A stretch of DNA of 64,000 nt from Mucor racemosus (GCA_027405735.1 JAPEHQ010000010.1:434001-498000), one strand, 5' to 3'. Shown: positions 25,609-39,159, counted from the stretch's first letter. The notes: generated by a model not told the origin, from the letters alone. Numbers and translations: made by a program.

Positions 25609-26517
25609 ACATTATGAAGATTAAATCAATTTATAAAAGATCAAAATATTTTGGGTTGATACGATTGAGTATTCAATAAACAAAAGCCTTACACCAAGTA
25701 TGAAACTAAATGAAAAGCATGTTTAAACTGTATAAATCAAATCAAGTTCTTTGCAAATTATACCACAATAGCTAGTGGGCTTATGTAGATCACATCAATA
25801 CACTATTATTGCAATTTTCAAGCATATAACATGCTGGTGGACAGGGCCTGTAATGAAATGGAAATAAAATCAATGCAACCAAGAAGCATAAAATTGTATA
25901 TTGCAATATATTTTTAACAAGAACATTTTCTGCGTAAATTTTGAAAAGTAAGTATGTTTTCATATTGCTTGGCGAATTACAACATGTGAAATGAAATGCG
26001 TGCCTTCTGTTCGGGTCATAACAGAAGCGTATAACTTTATAAACTTGAGATACTAGAATAACAACTCTATAGCATAAACATTTGGAATTTGAGTTTTATT
26101 GTAGTTAAAGAAAGAGGTTTATCCGATTGATATGGCTATTTTTACAAAACCACGTAGATGTTGAAATAAAAAATTCGTTGATTTTCGTTTTGCAATTTGA
26201 ATGCAGAAGAAGCTTTAACAATATTTCATATTACAAGAGACAATTTCACTTGAGGTTTAGCCCTTATTTAAATTTACTGTATTGTATTGCTTACAAATAG
26301 TTGAAATCCTTTCAATATTTGGGATTTTTCTACCTTTGAGATATGTAATTTTAACGTTGGATTTGAGAATATAAGCATTGATTGGCCCTAGGTAGCAATA
26401 TACGATTGGAGGGTTTCGCGACATGTTCTCAATTTTTATTTAAATTGCAGCAATATAAATAGAGGCTGTATTCCACTTTTGTTGGCCTTTTTTACTTGTG
26501 TAAGCCTATAAAAATAA
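25609..26517. other. Spacer upstream of USO1
   Basis: AT-rich, no ORF of note. It should contain the USO1 promoter. TATAAATAG at about 26454-26462 lies some 60 bp before the start codon and could be the TATA element. Confidence 0.4.
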
Positions 26518-29500
26518 ATGGACTTTTTCTCTAGAGGATACACTGCCTTAAGAGGCGAGCGTGGACAAACTCAATCTGCTGATGAGACGATTGAAAAGCT
26601 TACCGACTGTCTTGAGACCGCGACTTTACTCGAGGATAGACGTGCAGGTGTTTTGAGTCTTAAAGGTTTAGTAAGAGATTGGCCAGAGGTAAGTTTCTAT
26701 ATTATTCAAGGGATTTACCAACCACTCATATTATTATTTACTGCCAGGAAGTTGGAAATAAAAGCTTTCCTGGTTTGATTAAAGTATTGCATACTGATTT
26801 TAAAGATGTTGATATTACGAAATCGCTTTTGGAAACCATTACAATCCTTTGTACTGTTCAACATCAAGTAAGTAGTTATCAAAACGACAAAGAGAAATAA
26901 GAAAATACTGAATGATTGTTTATAGCAAGACAAAGATGATAGAGGTTTTAAATTTACAGATTATTTTATCGAGGTAAAATATCAATAATTCAATAAGGAA
27001 ACAAAATGAATTGAAAATCAGTAACGGACAATAGGATTCCCGCAATGTTACAATACTCTTGGATATTCTTGAAGAATTTGACTTTTATGTTCGTTATAAT
27101 ACCATCAAATTACTATCGACATTATTAGCTAACAGAAGTAAGCGAATTCAAGAATGCATCTTGACAAATCCAATGGGTATTTCTCGTCTTGTTGATATGT
27201 TGGATGATAAAAGAGATATTATTAGAAATGGTAAAGAGAATTGTAATTTCACAAGCGGATCCTATGAACTAATATCTTTATAAACAGAGGGCTTATTATT
27301 GTTGATTGGTCTTACTCGTAGTAATACTGAAGTACAAAAGATTGTTACTTTTCAAGCTACATTTGAGAAATTATTGGCTGTAATTGAAGAGCAAGAAGGC
27401 ATTTCTGGTGATATTGTTGTACAAGATAGTTTAACATTAATGCACAATTTATTGAGATATAATGTGTCTGATCAAGTATACTTTCGTGAAACTAGCTGCA
27501 TTCAGCAAATTCCAGGTTTATTAGGTTATGTTGGTGATAGTGATGCCGATCATGTACCTTACTCATTTGAAGATTGGCCACCTCAAAAGATTGCCAATAC
27601 TGTTTTGGTTTTACAATTGATTCGCATTTTAACCGAACCTGATAGTAGTAGTACTCCTATTAATCAAAAAGTTATGGTTCAAAGTGGCATCCTTTTGCCT
27701 ATCGTTCAACTAGGTCTCTGCTCTAATGCACCTTCCATTGTTCGCACTGAGGCTCTTTACTCAATTGCTTATGTTGTAGCTTCTAATATCGAAAATCAAA
27801 TTATTTTTGGTAAAATTGTAGTTGCCTGTCCACCTGTTTTGACTCAAGAAGGCCAAATTGATCCTAATTCGGTATCTGGTATTCCTCGACCTGCTATGGT
27901 TTCTCTCATTTCAATTGCTGTAACTGAGGATCGCGGCGTAGCTTACAGTTATTCAAGTCGTGCTGCAGCAACATATGCTGTATATTCCTGTCTGGAAGAA
28001 AATCCTGATGCTCAACTTGTTTTAGCATCAACTCTCAAGACACCACCAGAAGATAATGTTAATAGCTCTTATACAGGTAGTCAATCTATCGACGTAAAAA
28101 TTGATATTCTAACTATGCATTACATAGATAAACCACATTCTGCTGGATCACTTTTATTAGAAGTAATTGAAAATTGGGAGCAAACACTATCTGACCCCTA
28201 CAAGGTCTGGTTTGCATGTGATATACTATCTCATATTATTAGAAATAATGAGAGAGCCAAGGAAATAGCAGGTAGTATTGTATTCGGTGATGAGGCAAAT
28301 GGCGAGGATCCTGTCCCTTTGCTGCATCAAATTGTTGCACAATTGCTAATGTCAACGAAAAACCCTTCTACTAATGCCCGTGTGCCTATCGGTTATTTAT
28401 GCTTATTATGTACCTGGCTTCATGAAAGTCCTGCTTCCGTTAGTTTGTTCTTGGCTGAGAGTACTCATGTTCAATTTGTAAGTACAATGTTATATGTGAT
28501 ATCTATTTTTGTGATTAATCCATGAAATAGTTGATTCAAGAGATGCAATCATCTACGAATGATCCTATAGTACAGGGCCTTGTTGCTTATTTGTTGGGCA
28601 TTACCTACGAATACAATGATGACCCATCTACTCCTTTGGATAGAGCGAAACTTCAAGCTATCTTTTCAAGTCGTTTAGATCAATTTAATAGTTTATTAGC
28701 CCGTCTTCGTGATAGTCCATCTGTTAAAAATGCACCACAATATTTACAAATTTCTGCAGAAGATGAATCCATCTCAAATACAACACATTCATTACCATCT
28801 TTGCTTTTGGATAGTGTGTTTGTGGATTTGTTCAAGTCAAATTACGGTAACTGCAATTTTGTATTGAAATAGAATCCCATTGCTCATTTTTTATTAGAAA
28901 ATATTCAAAAATCTATCAAGAAAAAACCCGCCAAATTTAACAAGATTGAAAGTAGAACAAGTAATTATAAAACGATTGTTTTCAGATAGAGCTTATTAAA
29001 TTCCCCATGTAGATTCTCCTGCTCCTCCTAGCCCAGTTGTATCCGACGAAGTTATTCAATCTTACAAGAAAATAATCGGAGAGCAGTCTACTCAAATCAA
29101 ATCACTTGAAGCAAATGTAGCAGAATTGGAGGGATCATTACAAACTTTGGTAATTTAAGCACATTTTCATTAAATTCATCTTATTAACAATTATTTGTAG
29201 AAATCTAATGACGAGTTGATTAAAAGTGAATTAACAGCAGCTGCCACAGAAAAAACATTATTAAGGGAACAGGTATCTCAATTGGAAGCCAAGTTAGCTG
29301 CTGCAGAAGCGAAAGCTGCAGAGAAAGCTTCACAAGCTCCTGTAGTGGACGAAAAGCAATCTGCCAGAATTAAAGAATTGGAAAAGCAACTTGCTGATGA
29401 GAAGGCTAAATTTACAGATCTGGAAAAAGAGCAAGAGGATCTCCTTGTTTGTATGGGTAAGTTGCATTAGTTATATAAATCCAGACACATATTCAATTAG

Positions 29501-29604
29501 ATTTGTTTATAGGTGAGCAAGATCTTGATGTTAAAAAGTACAAAAAGAGATTAAGAGATGTGGGAGAAGTTGTAACAGATAGCGAGGACGAGGATGAAGA
29601 GTAG
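26518..29604 (+). CDS. USO1: Vesicle-tethering protein Uso1/p115
   Basis: General vesicular transport factor that tethers ER-derived COPII vesicles at the Golgi together with Rab1/Ypt1 and golgins. Ten exons were joined by eye: 26518-26688, 26748-26867, 26926-26973, 27035-27230, 27288-28477, 28531-28846, 28898-28960, 29013-29149, 29201-29456 and 29513-29604, giving 862 residues. The N-terminus MDFFSRGYTALRGERGQTQ is typical of p115. An armadillo-like globular head fills about residues 1-650, followed by a short coiled coil (heptad-rich LEAKLAAAEAKAAEKAS, KELEKQLADEKAKF) and an acidic tail TDSEDEDEE preceded by KKYKKRLRDVGE. The coiled coil is much shorter than in yeast Uso1p (about 1790 aa) and nearer animal p115. 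The intron 28847-28897 needs the second possible acceptor; the first one gives a stop. Confidence 0.93.
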
Positions 29605-30189
29605 AATAAACATTAATTTTGCATAAATATATCAAAGTAAATTCAATCAGACTTCAAATAAATTAGCTTATGAGTTTATCCTAATAAATATCGTGAAAAC
29701 TAAGTACAATTTCAGCGCATGTAAACAATGCTTATAGGGATCTTCAGTATATATCTTATCTACAATATTCCTTAGATGCTTAGTTTGCGACTTTATGTAT
29801 AACTGAAAAACATAAGAATGAGGATTACCACATGAGAGAGCTTTAATTGGCCGTGGCAATCCCATTCGGTTAAAATACTTATCGACATGTCAAGTCGTCT
29901 TGTTGCAAATCAGTATCCACTGACAAAAGAAAATAGATAAAATTACATAAGAGAATCATGAAATGTTTTGAATAATATATGTGCAAACGATTCATACGAT
30001 AAAATTAAAGAGTTAGGAAAACGATCAATATTCATGTTTCATACAGGCATGTTGGAAAAGATATCCTTGGTTAAAAAACCAACATATAACCAAATGTTTA
30101 CCAAGACATCTTTCAAAGTATTTCTAGGTGGCAACTTGATCTTTGCCTTGATTTGTAGATGAACAATAGGATGAAATAAATGTTGTATA
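29605..30189. other. Downstream of USO1, no gene seen
   Basis: Contains AATAAA-like signals just after the stop codon (29605-29612 region) and otherwise AT-rich sequence. Small ORFs here (29668-29865 minus, 29968-30162 plus) show no family resemblance. Confidence 0.4.
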
Positions 30190-30449
30190 AGTTTAATTGT
30201 TTTGTTACACAATTGCCGATAGTGTAGACTTTATTATATCGCATATGAGATTGTGTAAAAAACATCTGATTCGTTCTAAATCCAAGGTCATGAAGAAAAA
30301 AGGAGATTTATACGCTAAATGATCAACTAAAATGCCCAAAATAAGCAGAAAAATTGTATGAGGAAAGAAATTTAACGTCTATGATTATTTCATTCGGCAG
30401 AATTTCAATTATTTACGCTTAATTTAACAAATGCAAAACAGCAAATGCA

Positions 30450-30603
30450 TGTCGTGTGCTGAGATATATGTTTTACAGTAGATTCAAATAAATGTATACA
30501 AAAGATTATATATGAGATAAAAGATGATCTTTATTATTATTATATGTTTTGATATTTTATACTAATTAAAAAGGTTACACACAAAGTCTGTGTGTACGTG
30601 ACA
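30450..30603. mobile_element. 154-bp insertion with 4-bp target duplication
   Basis: Present in the left arm and absent from the right arm, whose intact site reads GACTGCATTTGCTG at about 34300. Ends TGTCGTGTGCTG ... TACGTGACA; flanked by tgca on both sides (30446-30449, 30604-30607). TGTC/GACA ends resemble LTR termini, but 154 bp is very short, so a miniature LTR-type or other non-autonomous element is possible. Confidence 0.65.
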
Positions 30604-30648
30604 TGCAGTCGGTAGCTTACGTAAGCAAACTTCGAGCAAAAATAAAAG

Positions 30649-30731
30649 TGAAAAGAGTGGGATTTGAACCCACGCCTCCGAAGAGATCACGACCTTAACG
30701 TGACGCCTTAGACCAACTCGGCCATCTTTCC
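30649..30731 (-). tRNA. tRNA-Leu (anticodon AAG), copy 1
   Basis: Class II tRNA of 83 nt on the minus strand: acceptor GGAAAGA/TCTTTTC, A box TGGCCGAGTTGG, anticodon loop TTAAGGT (anticodon AAG), variable arm CTCTTCGGAG, T arm GTGGGTTTGAATCCCAC, discriminator A. It differs from copy 2 (34177-34259) by one base in the T loop region (TTTGAA against TTCAAA). No intron. Confidence 0.93.
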
Positions 30732-30962
30732 TGTTGTGATTTCTTAAGTGCAATATATAATATATAGTAATAATAAATGTATTAAAATCACGTGATTTGT
30801 GTCGGTTTCATTCCGGCTTGTTCGGTGCGATAGTTTTGTTCGGTATTTAGCCATTACTAGTTATGAGTATATAAACTCATGTTATATACTTCAATAATAA
30901 ACTTAACTTCTTTGTAATATGTTATAGAGCACTTCAAAACAAGTTAGTTGTATTATTAGAAG

Positions 30963-31385
30963 AAGCTAGTATAGCTTAATTTTTTGTAGAGATATGGAGC
31001 CTCAAAGTTTTTCATATTTAGCAGTAAAATACGAGTAAAAATCTGAAAAATTAACACTAAAAATGTTGTATCAACCGCAAAAAATAGGATATTTTCAGAT
31101 ACTTATTTTGGGATTACTTTTGAACAGCTAATGTGTATTTTCGTATAATTTTTTCTTGGTGTTATTTAATGAAAGAAAAAGTGGGGCAGGGATGAAAAGG
31201 GAGACTCAATTTATTTAAGGAAAAAGTAGTAAATTTTACGTGATTTTGAGTCAATCATGGTATTATATTAAACAAATGTAGACGTAGGTAGCATAATGTG
31301 ACCAATCCATATCTACTAAAGGTTTAGTACGAGGTTAGTTATTAGAAAAACTAGGGCGCTCCGATCTATTTTGAAGTTTAATTTC
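30963..31385. repeat. Third, partial copy of the large inverted-repeat arm
   Basis: Matches the outer part of the right arm (about 25185-25608) in direct orientation from TAGTATAGCTTAATTTTT to GCGCTCCGAT. It shows that the arm sequence is a dispersed repeat and not unique to that inverted pair. Confidence 0.65.
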
Positions 31386-31593
31386 TAAATTCAACTTTCT
31401 TCAAATAGGCTCTATATTGAGCGCTATAATTTTGACAGCTATTCATTAGTAACTATCTAGACTCTTCGTATTCGTAATTATAATAAGACCTTTTGAACAA
31501 AAGATTTTTATGAATGAAATAAAGACGGCCTAATAAAATGGCGTAAGAATTATAATCAAAAGTAAAAGAACTACTCTCATACTTAGGGATATT
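31386..31593. other. Short AT-rich spacer
   Basis: No gene or recognised repeat. Confidence 0.35.
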
Positions 31594-32010
31594 GTCGAGC
31601 CCAGCTTGTTACGCCAGGAGATTATATCAGTCTCAAAGCTAAAATATGTACTAAATCATTTAATAAAAATAAAGGAAAACTGTTATAAAATGAAAGAGCA
31701 CACTAAAGCTAAAAAACTTTATTATAAGATCGAAACATCTTCTTTTATATTCACATTCTCTAATTATTATATGACTAGTCTCAAATTAGTCTATTTATAT
31801 ATATATATACTTTATATATCCAATCAAGTCTAGGTGACACGCACTAGTTCCACATTTCTGTATAAACGGAGCTTCATAACATCATAATACACAGCAATAT
31901 AGAACTTAACATATCAAACTGTGTCGTAATCTTAACCAAGGAATGCACCCAGATCTGTGGATGCAACACAGCTTATATTAGTGAATTTGGCTGGCAAAAC
32001 CCGGCTCGAC
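31594..32010. repeat. GTCGAGCC element, inverted copy split by a solo LTR
   Basis: Removing the LTR (31607-31968) and one 5-bp duplication restores exactly a 50-bp unit that is the reverse complement of 22185-22234. This both defines the unit and proves the LTR insertion. Confidence 0.8.
31607..31968 (-). mobile_element. Solo LTR, family A, 362 bp, minus orientation
   Basis: Reads TGTTACGCCAGG...GGATGCAACA on the plus strand, i.e. the reverse of 22993-23340, flanked by cagct on both sides (31602-31606, 31969-31973). Its empty target is visible in the intact copy at 22185-22234 (TAAGCTGGGC, reverse strand). Confidence 0.87.
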
Positions 32011-32147
32011 GCCAATGCTACTCATAATACTCACTTTTTTAGCTCTGAGCTCTGACAAATTAAAAAGATCCAGACTAAAAGAAAAGAAATTAGGTTGACA
32101 GTTTTTTTTTGGCTCATTTATAAACCACTGAGCGTGGTTTATTACCA

Positions 32148-32457
32148 CACAGTTTGATAATTTAAGTTCTATATTGCTGTGTATTATGTTATAAAGCTCA
32201 GTTTATACTGCACTTATTGAGGAATAATGTGTAACTAGTGTGTGTCACCTAGACTTGATTGGATATATATAAATGGACTCATTTTAGACTAGTCATATAA
32301 TTAGAAAATGTGAATATAAAAGAAGATGTTTTGATTTTATAATAAAATTCTTTAGCTTTACTGGGCTCTTTCATTTTATAACAATTTTCCTTTATTTTTA
32401 TTAAATGATTTAGTACATATTTTAGCTTTGGGATTGGTATAACCTCTTGGCGTAACA
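32148..32457 (+). mobile_element. 5'-truncated family A LTR
   Basis: Matches the 3' ~310 bp of family A from ACAGTTTGATA to GGCGTAACA. The first ~45 bp are missing and replaced by unrelated sequence. A family B LTR is inserted at its extreme 3' end. Confidence 0.8.
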
Positions 32458-32459
32458 AT

Positions 32460-33133
32460 TGTGCTGAACTAAGGTACTATTTTCCCACATAAGAAATTAA
32501 ATGTTATCTCCAATGAAACCATGCTCTAATATCCAAATAAAAATCACATGAATGTAACAGTAAATACAGAAAGTATTAGTAATTTAACATATTATAATAA
32601 AATAGACTGAATCATAAACAAAACAAATTGTTGATTCATAAAATAAACTGAAGAAACACATAGACCAAAGTAAGGATTGCTCTATGCGGATTATTAACAA
32701 GTATGCCAAAAACAGGCCGGCATTAAAATACCGCCTTGATTATGTAAATCAAGAAGCTCAATATAAACTTCAAAATCACAAACAAATTAATTGATGTACC
32801 AAAAAGAATAAACATATGGATATTGCATGAAGACAATGGAATCATGCTTCTATTATTTAATAGTAGCATGATGATAAACGTATGAAACGCAGCATTGTCT
32901 GATTCGCATGTTAAACATCACGGTTTGACAGATGTCCTAAGTAGGTAATTCGGTTATTCCTAATTCTGATAAATCACTGACAGTTATGGTGCAACTCCCA
33001 GATATAATAAAATCACAACTAATATAATAAATAGAATAGAAATATAGACCTATTGCATACTATCCATTATTTGAATAAAGAAGGATTTAAACTGTATCTT
33101 TTTCAAAGCTTTTTTATTTCACATTTTACTGCA
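32460..33133 (+). mobile_element. Solo LTR, family B, 674 bp, nested at the end of a family A LTR
   Basis: TG...CA ends (TGTGCTGAACTAAGG ... TTTTACTGCA) with the 5-bp duplication acaat (32455-32459, 33134-33138); the left copy of the duplication includes the last ACA of the family A LTR. It is longer than the 14.7 kb copy partly because it contains the ~145-bp repeat shared with 20245-20395. Confidence 0.8.
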
Positions 33134-33159
33134 ACAATTATAAATTAAATATGTGACCC

Positions 33160-33800
33160 ACATTTTTGCCAATGGTCACTCTTCCAAAAAAATACCGAAC
33201 AATCTCCGGACACGGCAACCTAATAATATTTCCAAGCTGTAAATTTCTAAGAAAAAAACACCGGACAGCCCGGACGCGTCTGTTTAAATATCTCAAGCAA
33301 CTGAGATGGGATACAGGTATCGAAATTTCATACAATAATTAAGGTTATACTGTATAACTAATTATTCAAAGGCTTATTTTATGTAAAGTATAAAGTAAAA
33401 CATACAATATCAGCCATTAATAACGGGGTTTAACTTGGAAAGTATACGATGGTACAACCGGATTCGAAAAAAAGTCTACAAAATCACAAATTTTTAAAAA
33501 TTTATAGAAATAAAATATATTATACTACTATGATGCTATTCATTTAATTTCAAAATATATTATCCTCCTTTGTTGTGTTCAAATACATGTTGATATTTTT
33601 TATCCAAAAAAAGGTTTCCTTATACACTGTTTTCATGTTTTTAAAAAAAGGAAACGGGTATTTTGGAATTTCAGAGAAAATTTATTTTTAAAAATTTACG
33701 CAGAGGCAAGCAAATTTTTCATTATTTTTCGACTACTTACAGAACTTACTCTATCACTAAAAAAAATATGGACGTGTTACCTGCAGGGAAAACAACGTAA
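33160..33800. repeat. CCGGACGCG repeat family, copy 2 (uninterrupted)
   Basis: Same order of words as 21030-21830: CCGAACAATCTCCGGAC, CCCGGACGCG, GGGGTTTAACTTGGAAAGTA, then ACTTACTCTATCACTA where the other copy carries the 291-bp insertion. The 5' flank TTGCCAATGGTCACTCTTCC is shared with 61857. Confidence 0.7.
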
Positions 33801-33819
33801 TACGCACTTTAACTGCTGT

Positions 33820-34570
33820 GAGCTTAATATATTCACCATTACTATTCATTAAAAATGACATTTAACAAATCTGTCATAACTGTTATTATGTATCTATTAT
33901 AGCTGGAGGCTACTAGATATTTTAGTTATATTTTATATGTTTAGTCCGTAAGGAACAACTATTAATAACTGTAGTAGTAGTATATTTATACTAGAAAGAA
34001 ATTAAGTTTATTATTGAAGTATATAACATGAGTTTATATACTCATAACTAGTAATGGCTAAATACCGAACAAAACTATCGCACCGAACAAGCCGGAATGA
34101 AACCGACACAAATCACGTGATTTTAATACATTTATTATTACTATATATTATATATTGCACTTAAGAAATCACAACAGGAAAGATGGCCGAGTTGGTCTAA
34201 GGCGTCACGTTAAGGTCGTGATCTCTTCGGAGGCGTGGGTTCAAATCCCACTCTTTTCACTTTTATTTTTGCTCGAAGTTTGCTTACGTAAGCTACCGAC
34301 TGCATTTGCTGTTTTGCATTTGTTAAATTAAGCGTAAATAATTGAAACTTTGCCGAATGAAATAATCATAGACGTTGAATTTCTTTCCTCATACAATTTT
34401 TCTGCTTATTTTGGGCATTTTAGTTGACCATTTAGCGTATAAATCTCCTTTTTTCTTCATGATCTTGGATTTAGAACGAATCAGGTGTTTTTTTTAGACA
34501 ATCTCATATACGATATAATAAATTCGGCAATAGTTTTGTTATGCAATTTGATTTATTAAAGAAATGTACA
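33820..34570. repeat. tRNA-associated repeat and right arm of the tRNA-Leu(AAG) inverted duplication
   Basis: 33820-34040 matches the unit upstream of tRNA-Leu(CAA), from GTGAGCTTAATATATT through TGTCATAACTGTTAT to TATATAACATGAG. 33985-34570 is the reverse complement of 30190-30917. The arm ends under 100 bp from the VPS4 stop codon. Confidence 0.8.
34177..34259 (+). tRNA. tRNA-Leu (anticodon AAG), copy 2
   Basis: Same cloverleaf as copy 1 on the opposite strand: GGAAAGA/TCTTTTC acceptor, anticodon loop TTAAGGT, class II variable arm, T arm GTGGGTTCAAATCCCAC with the normal TTCAAA loop. A T4 run at 34261-34264 and a T5 run at 34266-34270 follow as candidate pol III terminators. No intron. 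Confidence 0.95.
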
Positions 34571-34657
34571 GTATTAGTTCAGCTATGTAACATCAGTGGC
34601 TATCCATTTCACTGTTTGCAATGCTAGGGAGAAATATTCTTTTTCTCATGGGGCATT

Positions 34658-36422
<1,765 letters not shown>

Positions 36423-36864
36423 ATTTTTGTGCTTTATTTTGTAGTAAAAAAATGAAAAAGAAAAAAACTGTTTATCCCAAAAGAAGTTCTTGGCGGTTGA
36501 GCTTTATCCATTCATGCCTCCACCCAATAAAAACATCCTATTTAGTAATACAGTTCCAAACGCATGTCAGAACAATGATTTACAGTCAATTTTGAATATA
36601 TTCAATGCCTCTAATACACATTTAGCTGTAAACTCAAGTAGATTGCTTACTAATTGACCTTTTTGATTTGTCAAAATTGCCAACAGTTTCGAGTTACAGA
36701 TCAATTTGACATGATTTGTACTGTAAACTCATTCAAATGTGACTATATATACTATGTTGGCAAACACCCACACGTCATTTATAAGCAATACAGCAACAAT
36801 TTTTCTTTGTTAGTTGTATACATTTCATCTCGAAGGCTTTTTAATCAAGAAAAGAAACAGAATC
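36423..36864. promoter_or_regulatory. Shared divergent promoter region VPS4 / RBBP6-like
   Basis: 442 bp between two divergent start codons with no other gene, so both promoters must lie here or overlap the genes. No TATA element could be assigned with confidence. Confidence 0.45.
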
Positions 36865-39159
36865 ATGGCAGACGAACCGAATTCTAGAGAAGAAAACAAG
36901 CAGCCACAACAGCAACCACAGCAACAGTCTGATCATTACAATGAACAGCAACAGTATGTGTTTTTAACTATTCAATATTAAGGAAGCCACATTGATTTAA
37001 TAATAATTTGTTGCTAGGAAACCACCTTTTCGTGGAGGTCAAAATATGATGAATAATATGCCATTTGATCCTTCTGTTATGAAAATGGGTATGATGAATC
37101 CAATGCAATATCAACAGCGTATTCAACAAATGATGATGATGCAGCAGTTTCAAAGGCAACAAACACAAAGATATATGAGTTCTGCTGCTGCTATGGCTGC
37201 CGCTGCCGCTGCTGCTAATAGTAATATTAACAATAATGCGTCAAATATTCCACCAGAAACACAGAAACCACCATCTGGCTATGTTTGTTTCAAATGTTCC
37301 CAGCCAGGACATTGGATTTATTATTGTCCCAATGTTCCTAAAGGGCAATTTGTGCAAAGAGCAGGAGGCGTAAGGTAGTGTATACATCTACATTATATAG
37401 AATTCATGAGCTGACATGTATAATTTTGGCATAGAAATAACAATACAAATAATCAATTCGATGATCAAGAGAATAATAATCAGAAACCTCAAGAATTAAC
37501 CTGCATGATTTGTGATAAATTAATGACAGACGCAGTTGTTGTGCCTTGCTGTGGAAAATCGTTTTGTAAAGAATGTAGGTATCAAAAATATAGAATTATC
37601 TTTAGATGTTTTAAATTATGTTCAATTGCTTTTTGGTTACTATATATAATTATGAAAAAACTAAAGATAATAATAATAATAAATGCATATTTTATTCATA
37701 CATTTCTTTCTTTTCTTCATAAATAGGTATAACTAATTCATTAGAAAAGTCAAATCATTGTCCCTTTTGCAATCAAGAAAATGTCAATATTGATCAACTT
37801 ATCCCAAATCGCACACTGCGATTATCAATTCAAGTAAAAATTGAAGATGATGATAAAAAGAAACAAGAACAAATGGAAATTGATACTTTATCTCAACAAC
37901 AAGACCTTAAAGATGAAAATACCGAAGAAACTATAAAAGATGAAGAACCTAATAAAATTGTTGAAGAAAGAAAATTGCCCATGAGAGTTATGAATCCTCA
38001 TAATCAACCTCATTCTCACACTCATCCTCCCCCAAATCCAGATATGTTTAATGCTGGTGGTATGCCTGACATGGGCTGGATGAATATGGGACGTCCTCCT
38101 TTTATGAATAATCGATTCCCTGGTTTTGGGGCTCCTGATATGAATTGGATGAGAAATAATAATAATAATAATAATGGTGGTGGTGATAATGAGATGGATA
38201 TGGATATGTCTCAACGTCCTCCTCCATTTATACCGGGTTTCCCTGCTGCATTCAATCCAAATGGCAATAATGATATGCCTCCTTTTCCTGGTATGCCTTC
38301 ACCACAAGAATTATTTGGTTTTGGTGGAAATATGCCTTTCAATAATAATAACAATAATAATATGCGTGGTGGATTTAATCCTATGCGTGGAGGAAGAGGT
38401 GGTGGTAGTGGAGGAAGAGGCGGAGGCAGTGGTGGTCGTGGTGGATATTATCAAAATCAACAAGGTGGTGCAAGACACCGATCAGATTATCAACAAAACA
38501 ATCAACAACCACAGCATAAAGAGTACGAAGATGACAAACAAAAATCATTAAATGTAGAACATTCTTCTTCTAATTCAAGAGATAGGTCGAGAAGTAACAG
38601 TAGATATGATCAAAAAAGACATTCTTCAAGATCTCGTTCTCCTCGCCGCGAATCTAGACGACATGATGATAATAATAGTAGTAGAAGATATCACGATGAA
38701 AGTACTCATAGTAGTAGCAGACGCCGCGAAGAAAGCGCTCATAGTAGCAGCAGACATCATGATGACAGTAAACGTCGAGATGATGGCAGTAGAAAACCAC
38801 GAGAAGAAAGCAGTAGAAGACGTAGTAGTAGAGACGACAGCACTAGACATCGAGATGATAAACAAAGCAGCAGCAGTAGCAGTAAAAGACAATACGATGC
38901 TGACGAATTATCAGATAAAGAAGATGATTTTAAAAGAAGAGATCATTCTTCTAGAAGATCAAGATCACCTAAAGATGAAAGATCATCATCTCGTCATGGC
39001 CATACTTCTTCATCTTCTTCCTCTTCAAGAAGACATCATCGTTCATCAAGATACAGTAATAAAAGTCGCGAAAGAGAAAGAGAAAGAGAAAGAGAAAGAT
39101 CTCGACCAAGAGAAAAGAGTAGTAGCGATAGAGATCGACGAAGAAATGACAGACGTTGA
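36865..39159 (+). CDS. RBBP6/Mpe1-like zinc-knuckle and RING protein with RS tail, without DWNN domain
   Basis: RBBP6/Mpe1 proteins are RING E3-type subunits of the mRNA cleavage and polyadenylation machinery. Four exons by eye: 36865-36953, 37018-37374, 37435-37574, 37727-39159 (672 residues). Order: Gln-rich N-terminus, Met/Gln-rich stretch with poly-Ala, CCHC zinc knuckle CFKCSQPGHWIYYC, then a RING-type finger split by intron 3 (CMICDKLMTDAVVVPCCGKS, FCKEC, later CPFCNQ) and LIPNRTLRLSI, a Pro/Met/Asn/Gly-rich region with GGRGG repeats, and a long Arg/Ser tail ending RDRRRNDRR. Zinc knuckle followed by RING followed by RS tail is the RBBP6 order. The ubiquitin-like DWNN domain expected at the N-terminus is absent, and the 442 bp to VPS4 do not encode it. 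Overlapping frames over the RS repeats are shadows. Confidence 0.85.

Larger units (their letters stand above)
30190..30917. repeat. Left arm of the inverted duplication carrying tRNA-Leu(AAG)
   Basis: Reverse complement of about 33985-34570, including the tRNA gene and several hundred bases on its 3' side plus ~190 bp on its 5' side. Near-identical except for a 154-bp insertion (30450-30603) and small differences. The arms are separated by about 3 kb of nested repeats. Confidence 0.85.

Noticed and set aside
31606..31833. Similar small ORFs at 31606-31833 (plus) and 62855-63184 (minus)
   Set aside because: These are translations of family A LTRs in the antisense direction, not proteins.
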